The position numbers were made by a program, and so were the translations under genes. A stretch of 64,000 bases of DNA, taken from contig NZ_CP021416.1 in the NCBI RefSeq assembly GCF_002162315.1, forward strand, positions 248,001-312,000. Direction: 5' to 3'. Below, piece by piece: positions 1-10,048 of this stretch. This stretch comes from Sulfurospirillum diekertiae. Its GTDB lineage: Bacteria > Campylobacterota > Campylobacteria > Campylobacterales > Sulfurospirillaceae. Under the pieces are notes generated by a model. That model was given only the letters and a program-made list of their open reading frames with translations. It made no database searches and had not been told where the DNA came from. Numbering within the stretch: the first letter of the stretch is position 1; every line of letters starts with the position of its first letter.

Positions 1-2
1 CG

Positions 3-926
3 ACATTGGAAGGATTTTGGGTCAAAGAGGTGGGCAAAGATAATCCACACGTTGACGGTGATAATGTTGTGCATACGGTTCAATATATGATTTATCCGCA
101 AAAAAGTGGAGAACAACACATTGTTCCAGCAAAAATTGAGGTTGCAAGGCAAGTTACTTCACGTGAGATGTTTGCCAATCAAATTCAGTGGAAGAGCATT
201 AGTTCCAACGATCTTACGTTACATGTAAAACCTTTAGAAGGTGCTGATCTTCTGGGCGAATTTGCGATAAATTTACAAAATGATAAAGAAGAAATTGCTC
301 CCAATGAAGCGGTAAATGTGGTTGTGAAAATTACAGGAGAGGGTAATTTTGATGATATTGAACCTTTTACACTCAATCTGCCCAATGCAACTGTTTTTAC
401 AGATACGCCCAAGGTAACGACATGGATGGAAGGCGAAAAACTCAAAGGTGAATTTGTTCAAAAATTTGCCATTAATGCACAGGAATCTTTTGAAATTGCA
501 CCATTAGAATTACGTTTTTATCACCCTTTAAAACAGCATATTGAAAGTGTTGTTACTGATGCTAAAACAATTAAAGTGCTTGGAGAAACGCTTCTGTCCA
601 AATCAGAAAAAGGTGTTGCTGAAGAAGAAAAAATTCATAGGGAGATGCCTATAAAATGGCAATTTGATCTACGTAGCTTTGCTTTTGGTCTAGGAGGTGC
701 CACTTTAGTGATCCTAATGGCAGGGGTACTGTATCGTTTTAAAAAAATTAAAATTATTCCTCGCAGAATGCAGCAAAGGGATGTATTGCAAAAATTATTG
801 AAATATCAAGGTCAAAATGAAACAGTGGATTGTTGGATAGAAAAACTTGAAGCCAATCTTTACAGGGGTGGCAAGCACCCCATTAATCGTAAAGCTATTG
901 ATACGTTGTTAGAGGATCTTGTGTAG
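3..926 (+). CDS. BatD-like protein, C-terminal part (5' end outside window)
   Basis: The reading frame is open to the left edge, so this is the C-terminal ~308 residues of a larger protein. The visible part has two beta-rich extracytoplasmic segments and then one membrane helix near residues 224-245 (AFGLGGATLVILMAGVLY). A short basic cytoplasmic tail follows. This pattern fits BatD, the membrane-anchored partner of BatA/BatB in the Bacteroides aerotolerance cluster, which is widespread in Campylobacterota; its biochemical role is unsettled. The 3' end overlaps the convergent tyrA by 18 bp. It carries an in-frame copy of the window's iterated palindrome at 219-228, read as Leu-His-Val-Lys. 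Family assignment is from overall pattern, not a search. Confidence 0.7.
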   Translation, partial: TLEGFWVKEVGKDNPHVDGDNVVHTVQYMIYPQKSGEQHIVPAKIEVARQVTSREMFANQIQWKSISSNDLTLHVKPLEGADLLGEFAINLQNDKEEIAPNEAVNVVVKITGEGNFDDIEPFTLNLPNATVFTDTPKVTTWMEGEKLKGEFVQKFAINAQESFEIAPLELRFYHPLKQHIESVVTDAKTIKVLGETLLSKSEKGVAEEEKIHREMPIKWQFDLRSFAFGLGGATLVILMAGVLYRFKKIKIIPRRMQQRDVLQKLLKYQGQNETVDCWIEKLEANLYRGGKHPINRKAIDTLLEDLV

Positions 927-1736
927 GGTTGTGGCTTTACTCATCCACGCTTCAAGCCCTTTCCAGTCCTCTTCTTCAATCATTTTTTTTGATTTTTCAA
1001 GCTCTTGCTCAAAAACCTCAATAGAACTTAAAAGGTTATTTTTATTTTGTCTAAAAATATCAGACCACATTTGAGGTGAACTTTTAGCAACACGACTCAT
1101 ATCACGAAAACCACCCGCTGCAAGGGCTAAAATACTCTTAGGATCTTCTTGTCCCATAACACTGTTAGCCAGCGCATAGCTGATAACATGGGGAAGATGC
1201 GAGATAAACGAAGCATGTGCGTCATGTGAAATGGGATCCATAAAGACAATTTTCATTCCAATGTGTGAAAACATCTGAATGGCACGATTTTTATGTAAAT
1301 CATTGCTATTGTCTGTGTCGCACAGAACAACTACTTTATCATGATAGAGATTTTGAATAGCAGCACTTGGGCCGAATTTTTCTGTACCCGTCATTGGGTG
1401 TGCGGCAATAAAATTGGAGCGAATAGACTCAGGCACAGAAGCTACAATTTCCGCTTTCGTACTTCCTAGATCAATAATCGTTGTTGTATCCTGCACATCT
1501 TTTAGGTCTTGAAGTGCTTTAATAATGCCTCCAACGGGAATAGCAAGGAAAATAACATCACACGTTTTAATTTCAGCGAAAGAGACAATATCGTGAATGA
1601 GTCCTAGTTTTAATGCCTCTTCACAGTGGCTTAAGTTATGATCAAATCCGACAATTTTAGAGACCAGTTTTGTATTTTGAAGTGCTAATCCTAAAGAGCC
1701 TCCCATTAAACCTAATCCAACAATTCCAACAACCAT
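909..1736 (-). CDS. tyrA: Prephenate dehydrogenase
   Basis: A 275-residue NAD(P)-dependent dehydrogenase that oxidatively decarboxylates prephenate to 4-hydroxyphenylpyruvate in tyrosine synthesis. The N-terminal Rossmann motif GLGLMGGSLG is at residues ~6-15. The substrate-site motif AAHPMTGTEKFGP lies near residues 110-122, and the family signature SHLPHVISYALA follows in the helical C-terminal domain. No fused chorismate mutase or ACT domain is present, so this is the short monofunctional form. The gene is convergent with the BatD-like gene and its 3' end overlaps it by 18 bp. The ATG at 1736 faces the 130-bp region shared with divergently transcribed bamA. Confidence 0.93.
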   Translation of the reverse strand: MVVGIVGLGLMGGSLGLALQNTKLVSKIVGFDHNLSHCEEALKLGLIHDIVSFAEIKTCDVIFLAIPVGGIIKALQDLKDVQDTTTIIDLGSTKAEIVASVPESIRSNFIAAHPMTGTEKFGPSAAIQNLYHDKVVVLCDTDNSNDLHKNRAIQMFSHIGMKIVFMDPISHDAHASFISHLPHVISYALANSVMGQEDPKSILALAAGGFRDMSRVAKSSPQMWSDIFRQNKNNLLSSIEVFEQELEKSKKMIEEEDWKGLEAWMSKATTLHKIL

Positions 1737-1865
1737 TTTTAATCCTTATTTTAGACATCTTTATGTATCAAAGAATAGCCTTATTATGGGTTTAATAGGC
1801 ACTTAATTCTAGAGATGGTATTATATTCAAAATATCTAAAAAAATAAATTTTAGGGCTAATCAGT

Positions 1866-4104
1866 ATGAAAAAAAATAACTGCGTTGTCTCTTGTCGTTG
1901 CGACTTCTTTGTGCGCGGCTCCGTTAAAAAGCCTCCAATTTGATGGTTTGATCCACCTCTCTCCTGAGATGGCTTCAGAAATGATCGACATGAGAGCAGG
2001 TGATTCTGTGGACATGGAAAAGATCGATAAAGCGGTTAAAACGCTTTATAAACAAAATTATTTCGAAGATGTTTGGATTGAAGAGGTAGGCGAAGGCGCT
2101 CTTGTTGTTCACGTCAAAGAAAAACCTGTCATTGCAAAAATTGATCTTGTAGGCATTAGTGATAGTGATAAAGATGAAATAAATAAACTTATTGGCATCA
2201 AAAAAGGTGAAGTATATGATGTTGAGCGTGCGGAAGCTTCAAAACTAAAAATTATCAAGTTTTATGAAGATAAAGGCTATTTTGATACTGTTGTTGAGTC
2301 TAAAACAACACCACTCAGGGAAAAACTTTCGATTTCCCTTGACTTTGTTATTAATCGTGGTGAAAATGTAGTGATTAAAAAAGTAACGTTATGCGGTTCA
2401 AAAGCTCTCAACTATAACGATGTTGAACCAAATATTGCCAATAAATCTGAAGAGTGGCTACCTTGGATGTGGGGCTTTAATGATGGTAAGCTTCGAACAA
2501 GTGATATAGAGCATGATTCCGCACGTATTAAAGATACTTATATGCAAAAAGGTTATCTTGACTGTGATGTAAGCCAACCGTTCTTAAAAACATATTTGGA
2601 TAGTTATACGGCTGATTTGGTTTACAATGTCAATGAAGGTGAACAGTATAAAGTGGGCACGATTGGTATTGAAATACCAGAAGGATTTATTGATGTCCAA
2701 GCGGTCATTGCTGAGATGAATCTTCAAAATGGGAAAGTCTTTAATGTCTCAAAATTACGTAAAGATATGACGTTGATTGAGACTAAAGTAGCAGATCAAG
2801 GTTACGCCTTCGTTAAAGTTTCCCCTGACGTTAAAAATGACAAAGAGAACCATATTGCAAATATTACCTATCGTGTTATGCCTGGTGAAAAAGTTTATAT
2901 CAATAACGTCAGAATTTCAGGAAATAGTAGAACAATCGATAGAGTTGTTCGACGTGAAATTTACTTAGCCAACGGTGATATGTACAGCCGTACAGATGTT
3001 GATGATACAAAAAAAGCACTCAAACGTACAGGCTATTTTGAAGATGTAGAGATTAAAGAAGAGCGTATTAGTAAAGATAGAATGGACATTGTCGTCAATG
3101 TTAAAGAAGCTTCTACTGGATCTATTGGCGGCGGTATTGGTTATGGTTCATCTGATGGACTTCTTTTAAGTGCAAGTGTTTCCGATGGCAATATCTTTGG
3201 ATCAGGTTTAAGAGCAGGTATTGATGTAGAGCGATCTGACAGTGAACTTAACGGTGCAATTTCTTTAGCCAATCCACGTCTGTTTGATTCCGTCTATAGC
3301 CTTAGTGGAAAGATTTACGGGGCAGACAATTCTTATTATTATTACGATCAAAAGAAATATGGTATTAATGTTGTTTTAGGTCGTAAAATTGCTCGTAACT
3401 GGGGGGTATCACTCGGCTACATCATAGAGCAGGGTAAGCTTTCAAATTTAACTAATGAGCTTCAAGAATATAAAGGTCAATTATGGACAGACGAAACAAC
3501 GATTAAAAGTTCTGTTGTTCCTGGTATTTCTTTTAACAATACGGATGATTATTATCTTCCACGTAGCGGTATTGCTGCAAGTTCCAGTTTAGAGATTGCA
3601 GGATTGGGTGGTGATGAAAAGTTTATGAGCAGTGTTAATAAATTTGCAACCTATTATGGCTTACAAGATCTGATTGATTATGATCTTATTTTACGATACA
3701 AAGCACAGTTTAAATACCTTGCTATCAACTCAGCAGATGAAAAATACTCTTATGGTGAAAAATACTATATGGGTGGTATCAGAACAGTTCGTGGATACGA
3801 GTCAAATTCACTTTCGCCAAAACTACCTGGTAAAGATATTTTGATTGGTGGTAACACAATGCTTGTTAATACTGTAGAGGCCAGCTTCCCATTGGTTGAA
3901 AGACTAAAAATGCGTGGAGCAATTTTCTTTGACTATGGTATGATTGGTGAAGATAATCTCGATATCAAGCGCGGTGGTACAGGTGTAGCATTAGAGTGGA
4001 TTTCACCACTTGGCCCTATTGGCTTAGTCTTCTCTCAACCCGTTATGGATGAAACAGGCGATAAAAAAGCTTCCTTTGAATTTACAATCGGACAAAAATT
4101 TTAA
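1866..4104 (+). CDS. bamA: Outer-membrane assembly factor BamA (apparent frameshift in signal peptide)
   Basis: BamA inserts beta-barrel proteins into the outer membrane and is essential. The protein has an N-terminal series of POTRA domains (to ~residue 345) and a C-terminal 16-strand barrel. The lid/loop-6 signature is visible in GIRTVRGYE, and the C-terminus ends in Phe (TIGQKF), as expected for an outer-membrane barrel. The ATG at 1866 is followed by eight A bases (1869-1876) and the frame then fails. With seven A the product starts MKKITALSLVVATSLCAA, a textbook signal peptide that runs into the remaining 739 codons. The open frame as written begins only at a TTG (1885). A sequencing or assembly error is the simplest reading; restored length is 745 residues. 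Confidence 0.93.
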
Positions 4105-4118
4105 TCTCATAGGATAAT

Positions 4119-4136
4119 GGGAGTTGAAAAACTCCC
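4119..4136 (+). terminator. GAAA-loop hairpin after bamA
   Basis: A perfect 7-bp stem (GGGAGTT/AACTCCC) with a GAAA tetraloop starts 15 bases after the bamA stop. The following sequence is only moderately T-rich, with a T6 run about 25 bases later. It sits in the gap between convergent bamA and ppx and could serve either direction. Confidence 0.6.
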
Positions 4137-4166
4137 CTAAATCTTCATACCTTCAAATACTTTTTT

Positions 4167-5634
4167 CTACTTAATAATGATTGCAAAAGAGGCAGGTTTT
4201 ATAAGCTGTTTGATCTGCTCATGTGCCAAGAAAAGTTTTTTTTTCTGCTTGAATGGTCAGTGTATGGTTTTGATAACTCAAAGCGATTTTACTACGGCTC
4301 ATATCGCTATTGATTGCTTTTGAAAGAGCCAGTAGAAAACTAAGCCATTGTACTGTTTGAATATCGGGTAAAAGCGCTTTATATGTATTCATATCTTCTT
4401 CACTTGGAAGTTTATTGACATGGTATTTGACGAGCATTGCGATGAGTATTTTTTGTTCGTGTGAAAAGCCATAGTTGAGATTGTTGAGAATAAAATAAAA
4501 ACTATGCATTTGATTTTGATAGAAACCCAATTTTATACCAATATTTAAAAGTTCTGCTGCAACACTAAGTTCCCATTTGTATTTTACAGGTATATTATGG
4601 ATAGGAGAGAGCGTATCAAAAAGAAGGTTTGCAACTTTTTTGATATAGAGATTCTCGTCTTCTACAATTGAAAAACGATCTTTGAAGCTTCGAAGACTGA
4701 GTTTGAAATCAGGGTTAAATTTATGGTTAGAAGAGCGTAAAAGATCACATAAATAAGCACCTTCCCTGATACCTGCACCACTTGTAATCATTTTTTGACA
4801 TCCCAATTTTTGGAGAACTGATTGAAAAATAATACACCCTTCACGCATCGTATCGTATCGATCTTTACGTACTCCTAGAACTTTTAACCCTAAGACATCA
4901 GAACTCACAATGGCATTCACAAAGGGTGCATGTGAAGTTATCTCATACTCAAAGCCATGTACGGTTTTAAGGGGGTAGTTAGTGCGTTCCATAATAATTT
5001 TAGAGAGCGATCGAAGAGTGCCGCCAATGCCAATCATATCATTAGATGTAAAGTGCTCAGGAATTTTCTCAAGCTCTTTATGAATAAAAGAGCGAATATC
5101 CGCTAATGGAATTTTTTTATCAAAAAAGAGTTCTTTAAGTCTAACTGTACCGATATTAAGAGAAATTGTATCAACAATTATGCCATTTTCAATTCTGGCA
5201 AGTTCTGTTGAACCTCCACCAATGTCAATTGTGACAGCATCTTTAATTTCTTTAAGGTAATTTAAAGCACCAACAGCGCCGTAATAGGCCTCTTTTTTCC
5301 CTTCAATCACTTTAATATTAATATTAAGTTCATTATGGATTTTATTGATAAAGGTGCTTGCATTGGGAGCGTCTCTAAGTGCTGATGTTGCAATGCAGAG
5401 AACTTTATTGCATTTAAACCCTTTGATAATATGACCGAACTCTTCAAGTGTTGTAAAAGCACGCTTCAGAGCAGGTTCTTGCAATACACCACCAAAATTA
5501 TAGGCGCCTTCGCCAATACGTACACGACTTTTCGTCTCGTCAATGAGGTGGAAGGCAAAACGGCTACTTTTCTCAAAGATTGCCATTCTTGCAGAATTAG
5601 ATCCTATATCAATGATAGCTGTGCGTTTTGACAT
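4167..5634 (-). CDS. ppx: Exopolyphosphatase Ppx/GppA family (frameshift near 3' end)
   Basis: Ppx/GppA enzymes remove terminal phosphate from polyphosphate or pppGpp. The actin-like ATPase fold is evident from AIIDIGSNSARMAIF at the N-terminus, DIGGGSTELA (~residues 139-148) and GIGGTLRSL. A C-terminal HD-like helical region follows (~300-470). As written the frame stops at 4219 after 471 residues with a non-conserved tail. The stop follows a run of nine A on the coding strand (4236-4244). With eight A, translation continues through KKLFLAHEQIKQLIK to a stop at 4167, giving 488 residues. The start ATG overlaps the stop of the upstream ferredoxin gene by one base (TAATG), indicating translational coupling. 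Confidence 0.88.
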
Positions 5635-5885
5635 TAATTGTCGCTGCTGAGCTGTTCATATTTTAACTTTAACTCTTCAACGCTTTCAATATTGTCAGGA
5701 TCTGCAACAATGCATTCAACTGGGCATACAGAAATACAAGCTGGTTCATCATAGTGCCCTACACATTCTGTACAAACATCTGGATCGATGATATAAATAG
5801 GATCTGACTCCTCAATAGCACCATTTGGACACTCATCGCGACACGCGTCACAAGCGATACATTCATCTGTAATCATTAAAGACAT
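5634..5885 (-). CDS. 2[4Fe-4S] ferredoxin, YfhL/Alvin type
   Basis: An 83-residue low-potential ferredoxin. Two cluster-binding Cys sets are visible: CIACDACRDECP near the N-terminus and CTECVGHYDEPACISVCP in the middle. The 6-8-residue insertion between the second and third Cys of the second set, and the short acidic helical tail, are typical of the Allochromatium-type (Alvin-like) ferredoxins. It is probably a cytoplasmic electron carrier, with partner unknown. The stop codon overlaps the ppx start, so the two are co-transcribed, although no functional link to polyphosphate is apparent. The RBS AAGGAA lies just upstream of the ATG. Confidence 0.9.
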   Translation of the reverse strand: MSLMITDECIACDACRDECPNGAIEESDPIYIIDPDVCTECVGHYDEPACISVCPVECIVADPDNIESVEELKLKYEQLSSDN

Positions 5886-5953
5886 GCTTATTTTCCTTCA
5901 TTTAAAGTGAAATTTATTGACGAGTTTATACACTAAAAATACTTTAACGAAAT

Positions 5954-7264
5954 TTAAAGCGAGCGTTTACGAAGAGGAAGTAGTAATGTGGCAATGGTTC
6001 CTTTGGTATCTTCTCTATTTTTAAGAGTTATTTTTGCCCCTAAGGCATCAGCTGCATTTTTGGCAAGAAACAGTCCAAGCCCTGCACCGGTTTGATTTCC
6101 ATAACGTTTAAAAGGCGCAAAGAGATCTTTACTTTCATCAATGCCAATTCCTTCATCTATGACACAGACAAAGAAACCTTCTTTCGTCAGATAGGCTTGA
6201 ATCGTAATATTTCCTTCTTTGGGAGTAAATTTGATGGCATTTTGAACAAAGTTTTGCAAAATATGCATGAGCAGTGTCGGTTGAATCGTAATTTTATAGC
6301 TTATGGGAACGATATCTTCAATAATGTTTTTTTCTTCCATCTTGGCTAAGATGGTATAGTTATTGATCTGCTCTTTTAAAAAGGCGATCAGGTCAATTTC
6401 AATAGGTTTCTCAAATTGTGCACCTTCTTGCCTTCCAATCTCTAAGATATTGCTAATCATCTTGTTCATATCATTAATCGTTTGGTTATTGCTTTTGAGG
6501 GTATCAATATATTTTTCATTCTCTCTTGGCTTTAAAAGGGTTACTTCATTTTTGGTTTTCATAACAGCCAATGGGGTTTTAAGTTCATGCGCAGCGCCAA
6601 TGAAAAGCTCTTTCTGCGAATTGACAAAGATTTGAATCCGTTCAACCAATTTATTGATACTGATGCCTAAAGGTTGAAACTCACTTGGCAACTTTTGAGT
6701 ATCGAACATTTGTAAAAAATTTTCATTCATACTTGCTAATTTATTGGTTAAAGAACGTATGGGTAAAACGAGCATACGTGAGAGAAATAGGGCATAAAAG
6801 AGGATCAAAAAGATCGCGGTTAGGTTAATAATAAGAATATTTTTAAGAATTTTATTGAGCAAGATATCAGTGTTGGAAATATCTTTGGTGATGGAGATAA
6901 AATAATGTTCGCGTTTTTCTAAAGGGTAGTAGATTGTAAGAAATTTTTGGTCATCTTTTTCACTGTGCTCGAAAGAGGGAACATTGCCTTGATTGACACG
7001 AATAGCTATGGTGACTTGTACATCATTAGGGTTATTAATTGAACTTAATGATGGGTCAAAAATATTAATGCCCATACGTTCAATAGAGCTAGTGCGTGAT
7101 GTTGCAATAATTTGGGCTTGTTTGGTAAGTTCTTGTGTAATGTCTTCAAAAATAGAAATTTTGATGTAATTGTAAAGAATGACAGAGAAGATTACAATCA
7201 GTGTCGCCGAAGCGGACACCAATTGTAATATAAAACTTTCTCTTATACTTTTTTGGGAAAGCAA
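5954..7264 (-). CDS. Membrane sensor histidine kinase
   Basis: A 436-residue kinase with a membrane helix at ~15-35, a ~105-residue extracytoplasmic sensor region and a second helix at ~140-165. A HAMP-like linker then leads to the HisKA domain, with phospho-acceptor His ~226 in AAHELKTPLAVM. The HATPase domain has N-box NFVQNAIKFTP, DEGIGID and GAGLGLFLAK. It is downstream of its response regulator and overlaps it by 22 bp, so they form a cognate pair. The stimulus cannot be told from the sequence. The arrangement resembles Campylobacter DccSR-type or CprRS-type envelope regulators, but no specific orthology is claimed. Confidence 0.92.
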   Translation of the reverse strand: MLSQKSIRESFILQLVSASATLIVIFSVILYNYIKISIFEDITQELTKQAQIIATSRTSSIERMGINIFDPSLSSINNPNDVQVTIAIRVNQGNVPSFEHSEKDDQKFLTIYYPLEKREHYFISITKDISNTDILLNKILKNILIINLTAIFLILFYALFLSRMLVLPIRSLTNKLASMNENFLQMFDTQKLPSEFQPLGISINKLVERIQIFVNSQKELFIGAAHELKTPLAVMKTKNEVTLLKPRENEKYIDTLKSNNQTINDMNKMISNILEIGRQEGAQFEKPIEIDLIAFLKEQINNYTILAKMEEKNIIEDIVPISYKITIQPTLLMHILQNFVQNAIKFTPKEGNITIQAYLTKEGFFVCVIDEGIGIDESKDLFAPFKRYGNQTGAGLGLFLAKNAADALGAKITLKNREDTKGTIATLLLPLRKRSL

Positions 7265-7914
7265 AATCTATAACCTCTTCGTCTTACTGTCTCAATCGTT
7301 GAGATTTCTAATGGTTTGTCCATTTTTTGACGAATTTGGTTAATTGCAACTTCAATAACATTTGGTGTTACAAGCTCTGGCTCTTCCCAGATTGCATCAA
7401 GGAGTTGCTCTTTTGAGACAATTTGGTCACTGTGTCGTGCAAGGTGTGTTAACACTTCAAACGGTTTACCTTTAAGTTCAATCTCTTGGCCTTTATAGGT
7501 GATTTTTTCTTCATCTGGATCAATTGTAAGGTCATCAATTTTAATAACGTTAGTGCCACCAAAACGAAGACGCGCTTCGATACGGGCGACTAAAATATCA
7601 AAATCAAATGGTTTACGGATGTAATCATCTGCACCCGCTTTAAGGGCTTTAATTTCGCTCTCTTTGTCATCTTTTGCAGAGATAATCACTGCAGCAGTAC
7701 GAGGAGATTTTTGTTTAATGAGGTTGATAAGATCAACGCCATCGCCATCAGGGAGCATCCAGTCTGTTAAAACGAGGTCATAATTACGAATACCAATGTA
7801 GTATTCTGCATCTTTGTAGTTTTCAGAGCTATCGGTTTGATAACCAAACTCTTGTAAGCCTTCAGCAATGGTCTTATTGAGGGTTACTTCATCTTCAACG
7901 ATTAAAATTCGCAT
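7243..7914 (-). CDS. OmpR-family response regulator
   Basis: 223 residues. The receiver domain has an acidic pocket (VEDE at 6-9), phospho-acceptor Asp51 (LVLTDWMLPDGDG) and the conserved Lys in YIRKPF. It is followed by a winged-helix DNA-binding domain ending ETVRRRGYRFCFP. It is the partner of the kinase that overlaps its 3' end. It is preceded by an 80-bp A/T-rich gap toward folB, which has the same orientation, so the pair may have its own promoter. Confidence 0.94.
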   Translation of the reverse strand: MRILIVEDEVTLNKTIAEGLQEFGYQTDSSENYKDAEYYIGIRNYDLVLTDWMLPDGDGVDLINLIKQKSPRTAAVIISAKDDKESEIKALKAGADDYIRKPFDFDILVARIEARLRFGGTNVIKIDDLTIDPDEEKITYKGQEIELKGKPFEVLTHLARHSDQIVSKEQLLDAIWEEPELVTPNVIEVAINQIRQKMDKPLEISTIETVRRRGYRFCFPKKV

Positions 7915-7993
7915 TATAAATTCCTTAGTTGCTAAAATTTAAACGGGATTATAGCATAATTTTAGCTAGATTTAAAGTTTTTTTAATTAAATT

Positions 7994-8329
7994 TTAATTT
8001 TTGGTGTAGTCAACCGTGTGCGAAACCCCAGCCATCGTATTTGGCAAAATATCAGGTTTAAAAATTTTTAATTTAATTTTCGACATTTGAGGATAGAGAA
8101 TTTTAAGTTTTTGACTTAAGTCGGTGAGTGCATCTTCCAGCAAAAGATAGTGCATTTGATTCATTTCTGTTTCTAAAAAAGTAGAAATATTGGCATAATC
8201 AATCACATTATCACCAAGGTAATCGTATGAAATCTTTACATGTAAAATAACTTTTTGAGGCGTGTGGCGCTCTTTTTCAAGAATACCGACAATCGTCTCA
8301 AATGTTAGATTTTCTATAATAATCTGCAT
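7994..8329 (-). CDS. folB: Dihydroneopterin aldolase family protein
   Basis: A 111-residue protein of the FolB fold, which cleaves dihydroneopterin in folate synthesis. Family-like features are IENLTFETIVGILEKERHTPQKVILHVKI at the N-terminus, matching the usual start motif with Glu-Arg and a long beta-strand, and a C-terminal VSHTVDY segment. It is shorter than the ~120 residues of E. coli FolB, as is common in Campylobacterota. The start overlaps the plsY stop by one base. An iterated-palindrome copy at 8235-8246 encodes Leu-His-Val-Lys. Confidence 0.82.
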   Translation of the reverse strand: MQIIIENLTFETIVGILEKERHTPQKVILHVKISYDYLGDNVIDYANISTFLETEMNQMHYLLLEDALTDLSQKLKILYPQMSKIKLKIFKPDILPNTMAGVSHTVDYTKN

Positions 8330-8955
8330 TAGATCACTTTAGATTCTTTACCTTGAAAGAGTCTAATGATATTAGGAATATGCTTATACACAATCAAAAA
8401 AGCGATAATAAAAATAGGTGCATGCGTTTTGATGCCTTCAAGTTCTGGATGGATAATAAACGAAGCAACAATTAAAGCTACAAGTGCAAGCAGGGATGAC
8501 AACGAAGAGATTTTAAGCACTTTGCCCACAATAAACCATGTCACAAAAGCAATCGCAGTTTCGATAGGCAACATGATAAACAGCACTCCAGCTCCTGTTG
8601 CAACGCCCTTTCCACCTTCAAATTTAAGATAAGGGCTATAACAATGTCCAATAACGGCAAAAATAGCAATGGCCCAAAGTGTTTCGACACTCAGACCAAC
8701 GAATTTACCAATCAAAAGTAAAGCAATGCCTTTTAATGCATCTAAAATAACCGTAGCAATAGCCAATTTTTTCGCCAATTTTGGATTGGATTCTTTTAGA
8801 ACCCGTAGTACATTGGTTGCCCCAATACTTCCACTTCCTGCTTCTCTGATGTCTTGACCTGTAAAAAGTTTTGCAAGCAATAAACCAAAGGGAATACCGC
8901 CAACAAGATAGCTTAAAATATAAAATTGAACGTTGATATTAAAGAGAAAGTCCAC
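8329..8955 (-). CDS. plsY: Glycerol-3-phosphate acyltransferase PlsY
   Basis: An integral membrane enzyme that acylates glycerol-3-phosphate from acyl-phosphate, the first step of phospholipid synthesis. Multiple membrane helices are present with the three cytoplasmic PlsY motifs: GGIPFG, DIREAGSGSIGATNVLR and GHCYSPYLKFEGGKGVATG. The frame is open to 8991, but the GTG at 8955 is preferred. It has AAGGA six bases upstream and starts the protein at MDFLFNINVQF, just before the first helix (208 residues). The gene is translationally linked to folB. Confidence 0.95.
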   Translation of the reverse strand: MDFLFNINVQFYILSYLVGGIPFGLLLAKLFTGQDIREAGSGSIGATNVLRVLKESNPKLAKKLAIATVILDALKGIALLLIGKFVGLSVETLWAIAIFAVIGHCYSPYLKFEGGKGVATGAGVLFIMLPIETAIAFVTWFIVGKVLKISSLSSLLALVALIVASFIIHPELEGIKTHAPIFIIAFLIVYKHIPNIIRLFQGKESKVI

Positions 8956-9017
8956 ACCGTATCCTTCATTAAAGTTGGCACAGTATAGCAATAATTTTGT
9001 TATTATTTCTTTAACGC

Positions 9018-9023
9018 TATAAT
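9018..9023 (+). promoter_or_regulatory. Likely -10 element of the nadA-nadC(-flhB) operon
   Basis: TATAAT sits 38 bp upstream of the nadA start in the divergent gap with plsY. Campylobacterota sigma-70 promoters typically rely on a strong -10 with A/T-periodic upstream DNA rather than a clear -35 box, which is what is seen here. Confidence 0.55.
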
Positions 9024-9055
9024 GACTTTTTTCGATAGAACGGAAGGAATTGAGA

Positions 9056-10048
9056 TTGGATAATCACACATTAAAAAAAGAAATTTTAAAACTCAAACAC
9101 GAGTTACATGTAAGCATTGTGGCACATTTTTATCAAAAAGATGAAGTTTTTGAATTAGCAGATTTTTCTGGAGATTCTCTTCAACTTGCGCAATGGGCAG
9201 CAAAAGATAGTAATCCTTATTTGGTTTTTTGCGGCGTAGGATTTATGGGGCAGAGTGTTAAAATTTTAGCACCTGAAAAGCGTGTATTTATGCCTAAAAT
9301 CGCTTGTTGTGCAATGGCGCGTATGATAGATGTGGACTATTTCGATCAAAATGTGGCTATTTTAGAAAAAGCAGGCATTAAAAAAGAAGATATTTTACCC
9401 GTGACATACATTAATTCCTCTGCAGATGTTAAAGCAGCTGTAGGTAAAATGAACGGTTATGTGTGTACCAGTTCAAACGCTAAAAAAATCATTACAAAGG
9501 CGCTTGAGAGTAATAAAAAGATCCTCTTTGTCCCTGATCGTTGTTTGGGACAAAACATTGCCAAAGAGATGGGGCTTAAATCCTGTGTCGTGGGCGATGG
9601 AAGTGATCCTAAAGAGGCTGATATTTTATGTTATAACGGTTTTTGCTCTGTCCATCAGCTCTTTGATGTGGATGATATTGCTTTTTACCGTGCGAAATAC
9701 CCTGATATTTTAATCGTCACACATCCAGAATGCAAGCCTGAAGTATGTGATCTCTCTGATTTTGTGGGATCTACCAGTCAGATTATTGAGTATGTCAAAA
9801 AACTCCCAAGTGAACAAAAAGTGGCAATTGGAACGGAATATAATATGATTAAGCGTCTACGTCAAGAGAATACATACGTTCTCTCTTCTTCAAAACCAGA
9901 ATGTCCAACGATGAATGAAACGACGTTACAAGATGTCTATAACGTACTTTTAAGTATCAAAGAAGGTCGCTTTGAGAATGAAATTAGTGTTTTGGAAGAG
10001 ACACGAAAATGGGCACATACTGCTTTGAACAGGATGTTTGAATTATGA
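9056..10048 (+). CDS. nadA: Quinolinate synthase NadA
   Basis: NadA condenses iminoaspartate with dihydroxyacetone phosphate to quinolinate in de novo NAD synthesis, using a [4Fe-4S] cluster. Signatures include SIVAHFYQKDEVFELADFSGDS near the N-terminus, VFCGVGFMGQSVKIL and VTHPECKPEVCDLSDFVGSTSQI. The three cluster cysteines are likely in the FCGVGFM, HPEC and SKPECPTM segments. The TTG at 9056 is preferred over the TTG at 9050 because AAGGA (9044-9048) is seven bases upstream of the former and only one base from the latter. 330 residues. The stop overlaps the nadC ATG by 4 bp. Confidence 0.95.
   Translation: MDNHTLKKEILKLKHELHVSIVAHFYQKDEVFELADFSGDSLQLAQWAAKDSNPYLVFCGVGFMGQSVKILAPEKRVFMPKIACCAMARMIDVDYFDQNVAILEKAGIKKEDILPVTYINSSADVKAAVGKMNGYVCTSSNAKKIITKALESNKKILFVPDRCLGQNIAKEMGLKSCVVGDGSDPKEADILCYNGFCSVHQLFDVDDIAFYRAKYPDILIVTHPECKPEVCDLSDFVGSTSQIIEYVKKLPSEQKVAIGTEYNMIKRLRQENTYVLSSSKPECPTMNETTLQDVYNVLLSIKEGRFENEISVLEETRKWAHTALNRMFEL

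Noticed and set aside
1866-1887. bamA as a true pseudogene or phase-variable off-state
   Set aside because: BamA is essential and single-copy here. The rest of the gene is intact, and similar A-tract surpluses in infB and others point to error or slippage.
8956-8991. Longer N-terminus for PlsY
   Set aside because: A well-spaced RBS precedes GTG 8955, and PlsY proteins begin just before the first helix.
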